A stretch of DNA of 64,000 nucleotides from Novosphingobium jiangmenense (GCF_015694345.1 NZ_JADQDC010000009.1:62001-126000), one strand, 5' to 3'; numbered from the stretch's first letter, positions 17,600-29,005 are shown. Numbers and translations: made by a program. Notes: generated by a model not told the origin, from the sequence alone.

Positions 17600-18451
17600 G
17601 TGAACACCCCTACCCTCGCCCGCGCGATCCGCGCGGTGATGCTGACGCCTGCGCCGCACGACAAGGTGATGGCGGCGCGCGATGTGGTGCGCCGCTGGCG
17701 GGCGGGCGAGCTTGCGATGACGTTCGACGTGGCGATGCCGGACTATCCGGCGCGTCCGGAGAAGCCGGAGCTGCTGCCGCCCAGTGCCATGCCCAAGCGC
17801 GGGCGAGGATCGGCACATGGGCGGCTGGCGCTGCTCCATGCGCTGGCGCACATCGAGTTCGTGGCGATCGACCTGGCGCTGGATGCCGCCGGGCGATTCG
17901 GTGCGCAAATGGGGCGGCAGTTCGTCGACGACTGGCTGTCGGTCGCGGCGGACGAGGCGATGCATTTTGCATTGATCGCGCGGCGGTTGCGGACTTTGGG
18001 AAGTTTCTACGGCGCAATGCCTGCACACGACGGCTTGTGGGATGCGGCGCGCGAGACGGCGCATGACGTGGCGGCGCGGCTGGCGGTGGTGCCGATGGTG
18101 CTGGAGGCGCGCGCGCTGGACGTGACGCCGATGACGGTGGAACGGTTCCTGCAAGCGGGGGACGAGCGCTCGGCACGCATCCTGCAGAGAATCGTTGACG
18201 ACGAAATTCGCCATGTGCGGTTCGGCACAACACATTTCAGCGCAGTCTGCCAAACGAGGGGCGAATCCCCCGTGGACCTATGGAAAACCTTGGTCCAGCA
18301 GCACTTCCGCGGTGCCGTTAAGCCACCGTTCAACGACTCGGCGCGTCGATCAGCCGGTTTGTCGCGCGAAATGATGGCAGGGGTTGCCTGCCTGCAAAGC
18401 CCCCCGCATACCCCAATTCACGAGATGGCGGGGGGTTCCGACCAACTCTGA
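17600..18451 (+). CDS. DUF455 ferritin-like protein
   Basis: The 283-residue protein belongs to the DUF455 family with a ferritin-like four-helix bundle. Diiron-type motifs are visible as ALAHIEFVAIDLAL, SVAADEAMHFALIARRL and RILQRIVDDEIRHVRFG, giving the repeated E and ExxH ligands expected of a carboxylate-bridged metal site. The function is not established; a hydroxylase or oxidase role is possible. The start is GTG 17600, 15 bp after the peroxiredoxin stop, so the two probably share a transcript. The last 40 residues are low in homology-like features and could be a variable tail. Confidence 0.8.
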   Translation: MNTPTLARAIRAVMLTPAPHDKVMAARDVVRRWRAGELAMTFDVAMPDYPARPEKPELLPPSAMPKRGRGSAHGRLALLHALAHIEFVAIDLALDAAGRFGAQMGRQFVDDWLSVAADEAMHFALIARRLRTLGSFYGAMPAHDGLWDAARETAHDVAARLAVVPMVLEARALDVTPMTVERFLQAGDERSARILQRIVDDEIRHVRFGTTHFSAVCQTRGESPVDLWKTLVQQHFRGAVKPPFNDSARRSAGLSREMMAGVACLQSPPHTPIHEMAGGSDQL

Positions 18452-18584
18452 AATATCCCAAGGCGGCAGGCCGAAACCTGTCTGCTGCCATAAAACGGGT
18501 TCGCTCTGGGGGTTCAGGGCTTGCTGTTCCAAAGGTCCTACCGACCGGGAGCAGAGAGCCGAGAAAAAGGTCGTACGGGTCGTA

Positions 18585-19298
18585 ATGTTGTTCAACACCA
18601 ACACCTTCAAGACTGTATTCAGCGCCCTTACGGCAGTTGTTGCATTCTCTTCCGCTCCGGCATTCGCCAACAGCGCCGCTTCCGCAGACATCGCCGCCCC
18701 GCTTCGCGCCGCCGAAGCAGCCAAGGCAGGCGTCTCGGCCGATCGTGGCGATGAAGAATTCCGCCGCCTCTTCGCCAGCTGGCAGCAGCTCGACAACGGC
18801 ATCCTGCCGTCCTCGAAGCCGACCACCATCCGCAAGGCTTCGGTCTCGATCCCGTCGCTGGTTCCGGTGGCGATGACCCGCCTGTCGAGCGGCTATGGCA
18901 TGCGCGAGCATCCGGTGCTCGGCGGCCGTCGCGCCCACAAGGGCATCGATCTTTCCGCTCCCACCGGCACCCCGATCCGCGCCAGCGCCGATGGCGTCGT
19001 GGAAAAGGCCGAATGGTTCGGTGGCTACGGCCTGTTCGTCGGTCTCGACCATGGCGGTGGCATGGAAACCCGTTACGGCCACATGTCGCGCGTGGCGGTT
19101 GCCGAAGGGCAGCAGGTCCGCAAGGGCGACGTGATCGGCTATGTCGGCTCGACCGGCCGTTCGACCGGCCCGCACCTCCACTACGAAGTCCGCGTTTCGG
19201 GCGAAGCTGTGAACCCGCTGCCCTACATGCAGGGCAAGGGCGACGCGCTCTTCGCCTCGAACGACAAGACCGAAGGCCGCGGCGGTCCCGAGGAATAA
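18585..19298 (+). CDS. Secreted M23-family peptidase (LytM domain)
   Basis: The predicted periplasmic zinc endopeptidase or LytM regulator acts on peptidoglycan cross-links. The 237 residues contain a signal peptide (about 1-29, ending AFA-NS), a short helical region, and an M23 domain with the metal ligands H118 and D122 (HKGID) and H197/H199 (HLHYE). All catalytic residues are present, so it should be active. The frame is open upstream, but the signal peptide starts at ATG 18585. It is followed by two hairpins, the second a good intrinsic terminator. Confidence 0.9.
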   Translation: MLFNTNTFKTVFSALTAVVAFSSAPAFANSAASADIAAPLRAAEAAKAGVSADRGDEEFRRLFASWQQLDNGILPSSKPTTIRKASVSIPSLVPVAMTRLSSGYGMREHPVLGGRRAHKGIDLSAPTGTPIRASADGVVEKAEWFGGYGLFVGLDHGGGMETRYGHMSRVAVAEGQQVRKGDVIGYVGSTGRSTGPHLHYEVRVSGEAVNPLPYMQGKGDALFASNDKTEGRGGPEE

Positions 19299-19322
19299 GG
19301 TTCAGGACCAAAGGTCCGAACC
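19299..19322 (+). other. Strong hairpin directly after the M23 peptidase stop codon
   Basis: GGTTC-A-GGACC and GGTCC-GAACC form a ten-pair stem with one bulged A and a three-base loop. It starts on the first base after TAA. No U-run follows, so by itself it is more likely a 3'-end stabilising structure than a terminator. Confidence 0.6.
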
Positions 19323-19355
19323 TTGAAAGTTGCATCTTGGAGAGGATGCGGAAGA

Positions 19356-19385
19356 GGGCTCCGGTGACGGGGCCCTTTTCTTTTC
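19356..19385 (+). terminator. Intrinsic terminator after the M23 peptidase gene
   Basis: GGGCTCC (19356-19362) pairs with GGGGCCC (19369-19375), with one G-U pair and a six-base loop. It is followed at once by TTTTCTTTTC. This is the clearest rho-independent terminator in the window. Confidence 0.8.
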
Positions 19386-19583
19386 GTTTCCATCAGATGT
19401 TAACACCCTGAAATCCGGTCAATTGCCCTAACTTCACTGCCCATAAGTGTTTTTGCGGCAGGTCCCGTGGCTCATGGTTAAATGGCGGTCAGGGAATGAC
19501 CCGAGCGGGCCGCAATCGATTTATTTCGCTCCGCTTTCCTAACACGGGCTGCACGACGCAAGCTGCAGCAGAGGTCTCCCGCC

Positions 19584-21324
19584 GTGATCAGGAAGCAAGT
19601 CAGGACCGGCGCGATTGCTGCCGTGATCTCGTTGGTCGTGCTGGCGACCGTATCGGGCATCGGCATGAATGCGATCAGGGTCGGCGGCGCCTTGCATGAG
19701 CGCCAGTTGCTCAGCAACGAATTCGTCGCCGACATCATGCCACCGCCGCAATACGTGATCGAGCCGATGCTGGAGGTCACGCGGCTGATGCGCGACCCGT
19801 CATTGCTTGCGGAGAAGCGCGAGAGCCTGACCCGGCTGGAGAAAGTCTATCGGCAACGCGAGAGCTACTGGAAGGCCAGCGCGCTTGATGACGACCTGCG
19901 CGACAAGCTGGTCAATGCAACGGCGAGCCAGGCCGAAATCTTCTGGGGGCAAGTGAACGATGGCGTTCTTCCTGCCTTGGAACGCGGCGATGTGGCTGCG
20001 GCAGAGGCTGCCTACGCTGCGGCGATGGCAGCCTTCGAGAAGCATCGCGGGGCCATCGAAAGCCTGACCCTCGACGGGATCGCCCGCAGTACGGCGGCGG
20101 GAGAAGACGCGCGCAGCACTACCAACTTGACCCTGGCCATCCTGCTGGCGCTGAACCTTGCCATCATCGGCGCGGTGATCGCCGGCTTGAGGCTGCTGAT
20201 GCGCGGCGCCGTCGACCCGCTGCTCGAAGTGGCGCAGACCATGCGCACCATGGCCGAGGGCGATCTCGATCATGGCCGCACCGAAAGCCATCGCGATGAT
20301 GAAGTGGGCGACATGACCCGCGCGGTCGAGACGTTCCGGGCGACCGCCGTCCAGCAGCGCCGCAGCGAACAGGATCAGGCGCTGGTGGTGCGCGAGATAT
20401 CGGCGGGGCTCGATGCCCTGGCGCAGGGGGACCTGACCCATCGCATTACCGTCCCGTTCGCCGGTGACTTCGAGAGCCTGCGCAGTGCCTACAACCGCAG
20501 CGGGGCAACGCTTGAGCAAACGCTGCGCGAAGTAAGTGTCTGTGCGGCGCGGGTATCGAGCGGATCGTCGGAGATCGGAGCGGCATCAAGCGACCTTGCC
20601 CAACGCAACGTGCATCAGGCGGCAAATGTCGAGGAAACGCTGGCGGCGATGAACCAGACTTTCGGACTGGTGACCGAGACGGCCCAGAGCACCACCCTGA
20701 CCCGCGCCACGATCGAGCAGGTGCAGGACGAGACCCGCCAGAGCAGTGAAGTGGTGGCCAAGGCAACCGATGCCATGGCCGAGATCGAGGCCTCTTCAGC
20801 CAAGATCACGCAGATCGTCGCGCTGATCGACGGCATTTCGTTCCAGACCAACCTGCTCGCGCTCAACGCTGGCGTGGAAGCGGCGCGCGCTGGCGAGGCC
20901 GGGCGGGGCTTTGCGGTGGTCGCCTCCGAAGTGCGCGCGCTGGCGCAGCGCTGCGCCGAGGCGGCGGGCGAGATCAAGGCGCTGATCTCGGTATCCGAAC
21001 GTCAGGTCGAGGTCGGGGTTTCGCTGGTGAACCAGACCGGCAGCGCTTGGCCATGTGATCAACCGGTTTGCCGAGATCCGCCAGCAGATCGAGGACATCG
21101 CCAATCGCACGTCGCAACAGGCCGTGACACTGCGGGAGATCAACAGCACGTCGCAGGAGATCGACCGGATGACCCAGCAGAATGCCGCGATGGCCGAGGA
21201 GACCGACGCCGCCGCCCGTAATCTGGCCGACGAGGCGCGCACGCTGGCCCGGTTGGTATCACACTTCCGCATTAGCCAGCCGGCCGGACCGGCAGACACG
21301 GCGGGGTGGCGCGAGGCCGCCTGA
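19584..21324 (+). pseudogene. Methyl-accepting chemotaxis protein, frameshifted near base 21046
   Basis: The receptor has an N-terminal membrane helix ([20 protein letters not shown]), a periplasmic helical sensor region, a second membrane helix ([19 protein letters not shown]), HAMP, and the cytoplasmic signalling tip ([39 protein letters not shown]). Near residue 486 the frame breaks: after [10 protein letters not shown] the expected continuation [25 protein letters not shown] is in another frame (to 21324), and the original frame reads junk to 21221. One extra base between 21045 and 21047 would restore a typical MCP of about 580 residues. The start is GTG 19584. This is either a true mutation or a sequencing error; no slippery site was seen. 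Confidence 0.85.
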
Positions 21325-21417
21325 CCGTTCAAGGCGCACCCCCGCCCTGTCCCTGAGCGCATACGTCATTCGACGCGTATACCTGAGCCCAAAACGTCCC
21401 ATAGTGCCAGACGGATA

Positions 21418-21431
21418 GCGGGATTTCCCGC
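21418..21431 (+). terminator. Small GC hairpin before the fatty acid hydroxylase-family gene
   Basis: GCGGG and CCCGC pair around ATTT, followed by CTTTCG. It ends 8 bp before ATG 21440, where a ribosome binding site would be expected. It could end transcripts from the chemoreceptor or mask translation start. The stem is short. Confidence 0.3.
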
Positions 21432-21439
21432 CTTTCGTC

Positions 21440-22456
21440 ATGGATATCGAGGGTCGGCAGATGGCAGGTGTGCAGGTTGGCAATCGCATCATCGGGGCGG
21501 ATTCGCCGGTGACGGTGGGCTGGGAGAACGTGCCACGCGTGGAAGGCGGCGCCTTCAAGCGGGCGTTCTTCACGTGGTTCCAGCCGGTGACCTTCTTCGG
21601 CTTCATGCTGTTCTGGTACTATGCGCCCAACGAGTGGGCGGTGGCCTCGACCGGCATTGCCATCGGCATCGGCTTCAAGGTGCTGCTCATGGCGCTGGAG
21701 TGGATCAACCCGCGCTATCGATCCTGGCAACTGACGTGGAAGGAACTTGTGACCGACCTGTTCTATGTCGGGCTGGGCTACACGGTGCTGCGCATCGTCG
21801 ACCAGTTCATCGGGTCTGACGCGATCATCGGCCTGCTCCAGAGCAATTTCGATTTCGGCAAGCTGGCGTGGTTCACCGGGCTGCCGCTGCTGCTGCAGGC
21901 GTTCCTGATCTCGTTCATGTTCGACTTCGGGCAGTACTGGATGCACCGGGGCATGCACAACTGGTACCCGCTGTGGCTGACCCACGCACCGCACCACTTC
22001 ATCACCCAGCTCAACATCAACAAGGGCGCGGTGGGCAATCCGGTGGAGCTGTTCCTGATCGGCCTTGGCATCGGCGGGTTCTTCGACTTCCTGCCGCGCG
22101 CCTTCCTGATCGCCGGGACCTTCGGCCTCGCCGTGAGCACCTACCAGCACATCAACGTGCGCTTCAACACGCCGCGCTGGTGGCGCTTCGTGTTCAACAC
22201 GACCGAGCATCACAGCGTTCACCACTCGCTGGATTATGAAGCGACGCGCAGCAACTATTCGGGCACGTGGATCGTGATCGACCGCATGTTCGGCACTTGC
22301 GTCGATGGCGAGGCCGAAGTGCTGGGCATGGAAGGCGGGCGCCGCATGCCGATCCTCGAGGTGATGCACTATCCGTTCAGCGAGGCATGGAAGACGCTGC
22401 GGGCGAAGTTTGGCGGGAACATGGCGGGCGAACCGTCGGCGGTTCCGGCGGAATGA
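21440..22456 (+). CDS. Fatty acid hydroxylase/sterol desaturase superfamily membrane protein
   Basis: This is a predicted diiron membrane oxygenase of 338 residues that would hydroxylate or desaturate a lipid. It has several membrane helices (FFGFMLFWYYAP, STGIAIGIGFKVLLMAL, others). The histidine clusters of the superfamily are present: HRGMH near 172, HAPHH near 185, and HHSVHH near 255. Sphingomonads use related enzymes on sphingolipids, carotenoids and hopanoids, so the substrate is open. The start at 21440 includes a short polar lead; ATG 21461 is an alternative. It overlaps the next membrane gene by 4 bp. Confidence 0.88.
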   Translation: MDIEGRQMAGVQVGNRIIGADSPVTVGWENVPRVEGGAFKRAFFTWFQPVTFFGFMLFWYYAPNEWAVASTGIAIGIGFKVLLMALEWINPRYRSWQLTWKELVTDLFYVGLGYTVLRIVDQFIGSDAIIGLLQSNFDFGKLAWFTGLPLLLQAFLISFMFDFGQYWMHRGMHNWYPLWLTHAPHHFITQLNINKGAVGNPVELFLIGLGIGGFFDFLPRAFLIAGTFGLAVSTYQHINVRFNTPRWWRFVFNTTEHHSVHHSLDYEATRSNYSGTWIVIDRMFGTCVDGEAEVLGMEGGRRMPILEVMHYPFSEAWKTLRAKFGGNMAGEPSAVPAE

Positions 22457-23133
22457 GCGGTCTGGCAGCAACTTCGCCCTGGACGCAAAACGTGACGCCC
22501 GAGAAGCCGCGCTCGGCCAAGCGCCTGATCGACTGGATCTGGACGGTGCGCGATGAAGTGCCGGTTCCGGAAGGCATGGGCGCGGACGAAGCCTTGGCGC
22601 GGATTGCTCCGGTGTTCGAGCGGCCCGGGTATCAGGTACAGGCCGGGACCGAAGGCCTTAGCTATGCCAACCCCTCCCCCGCCGCGCAGGACACGCTTTC
22701 GGTGTTCGAGAAGGGCGCGCTGCGGATCGAGGATGCCCCCACCGGCAAGGTGCTGCGCTACCGCCTGACCAGCCGGATCATGTTGTTCTGCTTCCTGCTG
22801 CCGTTCGTGTTCATCGGCTTCGGGCAACTGACGCTGGCAGTGGCGGACTACCAGAAGGCCAAGGCCGAGGCCAAGGAGAAGGCCGAGGGGACGAAGAAGG
22901 ACGAGAAGAAGGACGAGCCGGTGCTGACCCTGCACCCGATCGACAAGTTCCTCGGCGCACCCGCCCCGGAAAAGCCCAAGGACGGCGAAGGCAAATCGCG
23001 CAAGCGCAAGCCCTCGGCAACGGCGGCCTATGTTTTCTCGGCGTTCTTTGCGATCCTGTTTGTGATCGGGCGGTCTCTGGAGCCGTGGCTGGTGCGGCGG
23101 ATGTTCCGGCGGAGGCTGGCGGGGGAGGTTTAA
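22453..23133 (+). CDS. Two-helix membrane protein of unknown function
   Basis: I do not recognise this 226-residue protein. A cytoplasmic N-terminal half contains a small globular segment (LARIAPVFERPGYQVQAGTEGLSY). A membrane helix follows (IMLFCFLLPFVFIGFGQLTLAVA), then a long Lys/Glu-rich loop of about 75 residues, a second helix (AAYVFSAFFAILFVIG) and an Arg-rich tail. Its ATG overlaps the stop of the hydroxylase-family gene (ATGA), so the two are very likely co-expressed and may act together. Its 3' end overlaps the convergent methyltransferase gene by 4 bp. Confidence 0.75.
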   Translation: MSGLAATSPWTQNVTPEKPRSAKRLIDWIWTVRDEVPVPEGMGADEALARIAPVFERPGYQVQAGTEGLSYANPSPAAQDTLSVFEKGALRIEDAPTGKVLRYRLTSRIMLFCFLLPFVFIGFGQLTLAVADYQKAKAEAKEKAEGTKKDEKKDEPVLTLHPIDKFLGAPAPEKPKDGEGKSRKRKPSATAAYVFSAFFAILFVIGRSLEPWLVRRMFRRRLAGEV

Positions 23134-24389
23134 CCCTTCACCCACCGCGCGGCGAAGAAGCCGTCGATGCCGCCTGCTTCGCTTAACATGCCGGGGTCGC
23201 AGCGGAAGTGGCCGTTGGTGGGGGCGAGCCCTTCGGGAAGTTCGGCCTCGGTGACCGGCGCGGGGGTCAGTTTGTCGAAGGCCAGCGCCTGGAGTTCGCC
23301 TTCCTCGCGTTCGAGCGAGCAGACCGCGTAGACCAGCGTGCCGCGGGGCGCGAGCCAGGTGGCGGCGCGTTCGAGCATGGCGGATTGCAGGGCGGTGAGT
23401 TCGGCGAGGTTGGCGTGGCGGTGGAGGACGTCGGGGTGGCGGCGGCAGGTGCCGGTGGCGCTGCAGGGGGCGTCTAGCAGGATGGCGTCGAACGGGTGTT
23501 CGGGTTGCCAGTTCAGGGCATCGGCCACCACGACTTCGGCGGTGAGGCCGCTGCGCTTGAGGTTTTCGGCGAGGCGCTCGGTGCGGCGGGCGGACTTGTC
23601 GAGCGCGGTGACGCTCCAGCCAGCGGCGGCGAGTTGCAGGGTCTTGCCGCCGGGGGCCGCACAAAGGTCAAGCGCGCGACGACCCTTGCCTTCGCCCAGC
23701 AGGCGCGCGGGCACGCTGGCTGCGAGGTCCTGCACCCACCATGCGCCTTCGCTGAAGCCTTCGAGCGCTTCGATGGAACCGGCGCGGGCGAGGCGGACGT
23801 GGCCGGGGGCGAGCGAGTGGCCGCCAAGGCGTTCGGCCCAGTGCGCGGTCTGTGCCGGATCGCGCAGAGTGAGGTCGAGCGGTGGCGGTTCGGCGAGGCC
23901 TTGGGCGATGGCGCCGAGGCGTTCAGGCCATGCCACTTGCCAGTGCGCGGCGACGGCAGGCGGGAGCGTGGGCGCTTCGGGCAGCGTCGCACCACCCTTG
24001 GTGACGGCGGAAAACACGCCGTGGGCCAAGCGGCGCGGGCCGCCCATCAGCAGCGGCAAGCCGGTGGCGACGATGGCGTGGCCGGGCAGGTTCAGGCGCA
24101 GGGCCTGAGCCAGCATAATGCGCAGGACCGATCGGGCCTTGGCATCATCGGGCAGCGGTTGCCTTGTTGCGCCATCGATCAGGGCATCGAGATCGGCCAT
24201 CCAGCGCAAGGATTCCTGCGCGATGGCGAGCGCGAGTGCGCGGTCATCGCCGCGTTCGATCGCGCGCAGGATCGGCGGCGCGGCCTGATCGAGCGGATCG
24301 CCCCGATTGAGCACGGCATCGAGCATGCGCAGCGCGGCGCGACGGGCGGGGACGCCGGGGACTTCATCGGCAGGAGTGGAACGGGACAT
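23130..24389 (-). CDS. RsmB/NOL1-NOP2-family RNA m5C methyltransferase
   Basis: The predicted SAM-dependent enzyme methylates cytosine-5 in RNA. The 419 residues comprise an N-terminal NusB-like helical domain (RRAALRMLDAVLNRGDPLDQA to LPGHAIVATGLPLLMGG), a linker, and the Rossmann catalytic domain. That domain carries the SAM site (LDLCAAPGGKTLQLA), the first conserved cysteine in LLDAPCSATGTCRRHPDV, and the catalytic cysteine in YAVCSLEREEGE. The order of domains matches RsmB, which modifies 16S rRNA C967. The sphingomonad copy is shorter at the C-terminus than some, so the exact target is inferred. Confidence 0.9.
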   Translation of the reverse strand: MSRSTPADEVPGVPARRAALRMLDAVLNRGDPLDQAAPPILRAIERGDDRALALAIAQESLRWMADLDALIDGATRQPLPDDAKARSVLRIMLAQALRLNLPGHAIVATGLPLLMGGPRRLAHGVFSAVTKGGATLPEAPTLPPAVAAHWQVAWPERLGAIAQGLAEPPPLDLTLRDPAQTAHWAERLGGHSLAPGHVRLARAGSIEALEGFSEGAWWVQDLAASVPARLLGEGKGRRALDLCAAPGGKTLQLAAAGWSVTALDKSARRTERLAENLKRSGLTAEVVVADALNWQPEHPFDAILLDAPCSATGTCRRHPDVLHRHANLAELTALQSAMLERAATWLAPRGTLVYAVCSLEREEGELQALAFDKLTPAPVTEAELPEGLAPTNGHFRCDPGMLSEAGGIDGFFAARWVKG

Positions 24390-24462
24390 GGGAGCAGCCT
24401 ATCGGCGCTTGTGCCCCAATATGCAATTGCAGTTCGGCCCGCAAAGCCCCATCTGCAGGACT

Positions 24463-24639
24463 ATGGATAAGGCAACTCCCCGTGCGACGCAGCGCCCCGC
24501 GGACTTCACTCCGCCCGCGCACTGGACCAACGACCCCGCCCCTGCCCCAAAGCCGATCGAGCGCGGGGATGATCCGGATGGTCTGGACCCGACGCGCTTC
24601 GGCGACTGGGAAAAGAACGGGATCGCGATTGATTTCTGA
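24463..24639 (+). CDS. DUF1674 small protein, SdhAF4-like
   Basis: This 58-residue protein ends in the DUF1674 signature (DPTRFGDWEKNGIAIDF), which in mitochondria and alphaproteobacteria marks the succinate dehydrogenase assembly factor SdhAF4. That factor binds the flavinylated SDHA subunit and helps it join SDHB. The N-terminus is Pro-rich and probably disordered. ATG 24463 gives the expected family length. It is divergent from the methyltransferase gene and has no sdh genes next to it. The signature is short but distinctive. Confidence 0.82.
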   Translation: MDKATPRATQRPADFTPPAHWTNDPAPAPKPIERGDDPDGLDPTRFGDWEKNGIAIDF

Positions 24640-24700
24640 GGCGGCGGGCGCGGAGTGCATCTGCATTGCGGCCGGGGGACGGTCAGCGTAGTCTCGGCGC

Positions 24701-26110
24701 ATGGGGCTGTTCGATTTTTTCCGGCGCGAGCGAGGGCTGAAATCCCGCAAGGAGCAGAGCCGGATCGAGTATCTCCTTGAGGTGATGCACGACCAGCTGG
24801 AGGCACCGAAAGACGCCTTTGGCGGCGTGAACTTTCTTGCCTTCGTCGAGAGTCAGCTTGCCGATGGGCCGTTGCATCTGGCGCTGTGGAACATCGGCAG
24901 TCAGGTCAAGAACTGCTTCGAACTGGCAGATCTCTATTGGGGCCAGGGGAATCTGCGCCGCGCCGAGAGCTACATGCGGCAAGCGCTGGAGCGGCACCGG
25001 CGGCTGTTGCGGGCGATGGCGGAGCATGGCGAGCCGGCGAGAGCCTATCATGGCATCGAGCATGCCAAGGCGGCGGCCTGCCTGCTGGGCACTTCGGACG
25101 AGGTCTTTCCTGCCGAGGGTGGCTTCGAGCATTGCTACGAACCGTGGTTCATCAATACCTTGCTTGATCGCTGCCTAGACGCCGAATCGTTCGACATGGC
25201 GGCATGGGCAGCAGCGTCAGATGCGTGGACCCGCAAGCGGCATCCGCGCTATCGGCTCGAGGAGTTCGGGTTTTATGTGAAGGCGCTGACTGGCGGGTTT
25301 GCCTCGACAGCGGAGATGTTCAAGGCGCACGAGGCAATGTTCACCGGACGGGCGAAGCGCTCGCCGGACGCGGACTTTCTGGCGGGCTATCGCGATAACG
25401 ACCTGATCATCGACTTCATCTTCGCCGCCGTGCTGAAACGGATCGGGTGGGAAGGGACTTATCGGCATAGCTGGCCGGGCACCGACGTGGTGGGGTCGGA
25501 AGTGCGAACGACGCGAGAGCCGGATCGGTATCTCGACATATGTACCGCACCTTTGCCGCAGCCCGATGCGGAGAACGGGGTGATTGCCGACGCCTCCGAG
25601 GCGCGCCGGTTCATTGATGCGGCCTTGGCGGTCATGCCCAGATTTGAGGACTACCCGGCGGACGCCAGACGTCCGGCAAAGGCGCGCAGCAAGGTATCAG
25701 GTGAGCTGGCCAAGCTGGGATGGAGCAATGACCCGTCGTCGCTGGACCTCATGCGTACCTACCGGATGGACTGCATCCCCAATGGCAGCACCCACATCGC
25801 GCTGTGCGACCCGCTGCCCGGTGCGGCGATCACCTTGCGGGACTGGACGCAACTGCTGGTCGGCGAATTCGACCTGCACCCGGATTTCATTGGGATTGCC
25901 GGGAGCGAGGACCGGTCGGACTATGGCGACCCGCACGGGCGCTGGTATGTTTACTGGAAGCCTGACAAGCGCATCTATGCAGTCGAGCGCGACGATTGGG
26001 ACAGGCCCGACGTTGCGACGCGGGACGCCCGTATCGGACTGACGTGCTGGCCTTCGTACTGCAGTTTCGTGGCGTGGTGGATCTCGGAGCACCTGCGGGC
26101 GACAGGGTAA
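24701..26110 (+). CDS. Protein of unknown function, 469 residues
   Basis: I do not recognise a family. The N-terminal half is helical (IEYLLEVMHDQLEAP, LALWNIGSQVKNCFELADLYWGQGNLRRAESYMRQALERHRRLL) and looks like a TPR-type or immunity-like helical repeat. The C-terminal half is mixed and rich in aromatic and charged residues (YGDPHGRWYVYWKPDKRIYAVERDDWDRP, LTCWPSYCSFVAWWISEHL). It has no signal peptide or convincing membrane helix. It lies 61 bp after the SdhAF4-like gene and 24 bp before a convergent DUF3617 gene. Its codon use looks like that of its neighbours. Confidence 0.72.
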   Translation: MGLFDFFRRERGLKSRKEQSRIEYLLEVMHDQLEAPKDAFGGVNFLAFVESQLADGPLHLALWNIGSQVKNCFELADLYWGQGNLRRAESYMRQALERHRRLLRAMAEHGEPARAYHGIEHAKAAACLLGTSDEVFPAEGGFEHCYEPWFINTLLDRCLDAESFDMAAWAAASDAWTRKRHPRYRLEEFGFYVKALTGGFASTAEMFKAHEAMFTGRAKRSPDADFLAGYRDNDLIIDFIFAAVLKRIGWEGTYRHSWPGTDVVGSEVRTTREPDRYLDICTAPLPQPDAENGVIADASEARRFIDAALAVMPRFEDYPADARRPAKARSKVSGELAKLGWSNDPSSLDLMRTYRMDCIPNGSTHIALCDPLPGAAITLRDWTQLLVGEFDLHPDFIGIAGSEDRSDYGDPHGRWYVYWKPDKRIYAVERDDWDRPDVATRDARIGLTCWPSYCSFVAWWISEHLRATG

Positions 26111-26134
26111 TCAACGACCAAGCCGGTTTAGCAG

Positions 26135-26683
26135 TCACCCCTGCTCATCACCCTTGCACTCGCCCTTGTGCTTTGAGGTGAGGCCCATTTGCATGACCAT
26201 GGCCTTGCCGTTGGGGGCGGTGCCGGTCATGTCCATGGTCATGTCGTAGGTGTCGGGGCTGTAGGTGCCGGCAAGCGTCATCTTTGCCGAATTGCCCGCG
26301 TTCTCGCCGGTTCCCTTGCAGGTCATGGTGGCGTCGATCTTGCCATTGCCCATGGTGAAGGTGTCGTACTTGCAGTCTTCGCCCTGCTGGCCGAAGAACT
26401 TGCCGTCGGGCTTTTCCGCCTCCTCCTTGGTCAGGCACGAGGCGAAGGTCCTGGTCTTCCCGAGCATCTGCTGCATTGCCGCCTTGGCCTCGGGCGGCAT
26501 GCCTTCGACCTCGAACTTCTTGAACTGCATCGTCATTTCCCAGCGGCCGGGATTGAGCTTCATGCCTGCGTCAGCCACGGACTTGGCCACTTCGGCGGTG
26601 CTGGCGTTCTTCTTCTCGACGGTGGGGCTTTCGTTGCAGGCGGCCAGCAGGGCCAGCGGAATCAGGGCAATCGCAGCGCGCAT
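26135..26683 (-). CDS. DUF3617 lipoprotein
   Basis: The 182-residue protein has a lipoprotein signal peptide with the lipobox LLAAC at about 12-16, so it should be anchored to a membrane facing the periplasm. The mature part shows the DUF3617 pattern: LNPGRWEMTMQF, TRTFASCLTKEEAEKP, and repeated strands ending with the Met-rich GKAMVMQMGLTSKHKGEC. Four or more cysteines could form disulfides. The function is unknown. ATG 26683 is chosen because it begins the signal peptide; the frame is open far upstream opposite uvrB. Confidence 0.82.
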   Translation of the reverse strand: MRAAIALIPLALLAACNESPTVEKKNASTAEVAKSVADAGMKLNPGRWEMTMQFKKFEVEGMPPEAKAAMQQMLGKTRTFASCLTKEEAEKPDGKFFGQQGEDCKYDTFTMGNGKIDATMTCKGTGENAGNSAKMTLAGTYSPDTYDMTMDMTGTAPNGKAMVMQMGLTSKHKGECKGDEQG

Positions 26684-26815
26684 CGGTCTCGTCCTCTCTC
26701 GTTCCGCGTGAGAGGCTAACACCCTGTCGCAAAAGCGCCAGTGCGCCGCGTCACCCTGCCGAGGACTCTTCCGGTCACGGTTGCATGGACGCGGTTTGTT
26801 CCCCATATCGCTGGC

Positions 26816-29005
<2,190 letters not shown>

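Noticed and set aside
19400..19583. Flagellar sigma-28 or sigma-54 promoter for the chemoreceptor
   Set aside because: No convincing TAAA-N-GCCGATAA or TGGCAC-N5-TTGC match was found.
21040..21060. Programmed ribosomal frameshifting in the chemoreceptor
   Set aside because: No slippery heptamer or downstream structure is evident; mutation or sequencing error is simpler.
26684..26815. LexA/SOS box upstream of uvrB
   Set aside because: Neither GTTC-N7-GTTC nor GAAC-N7-GAAC is present in the gap.
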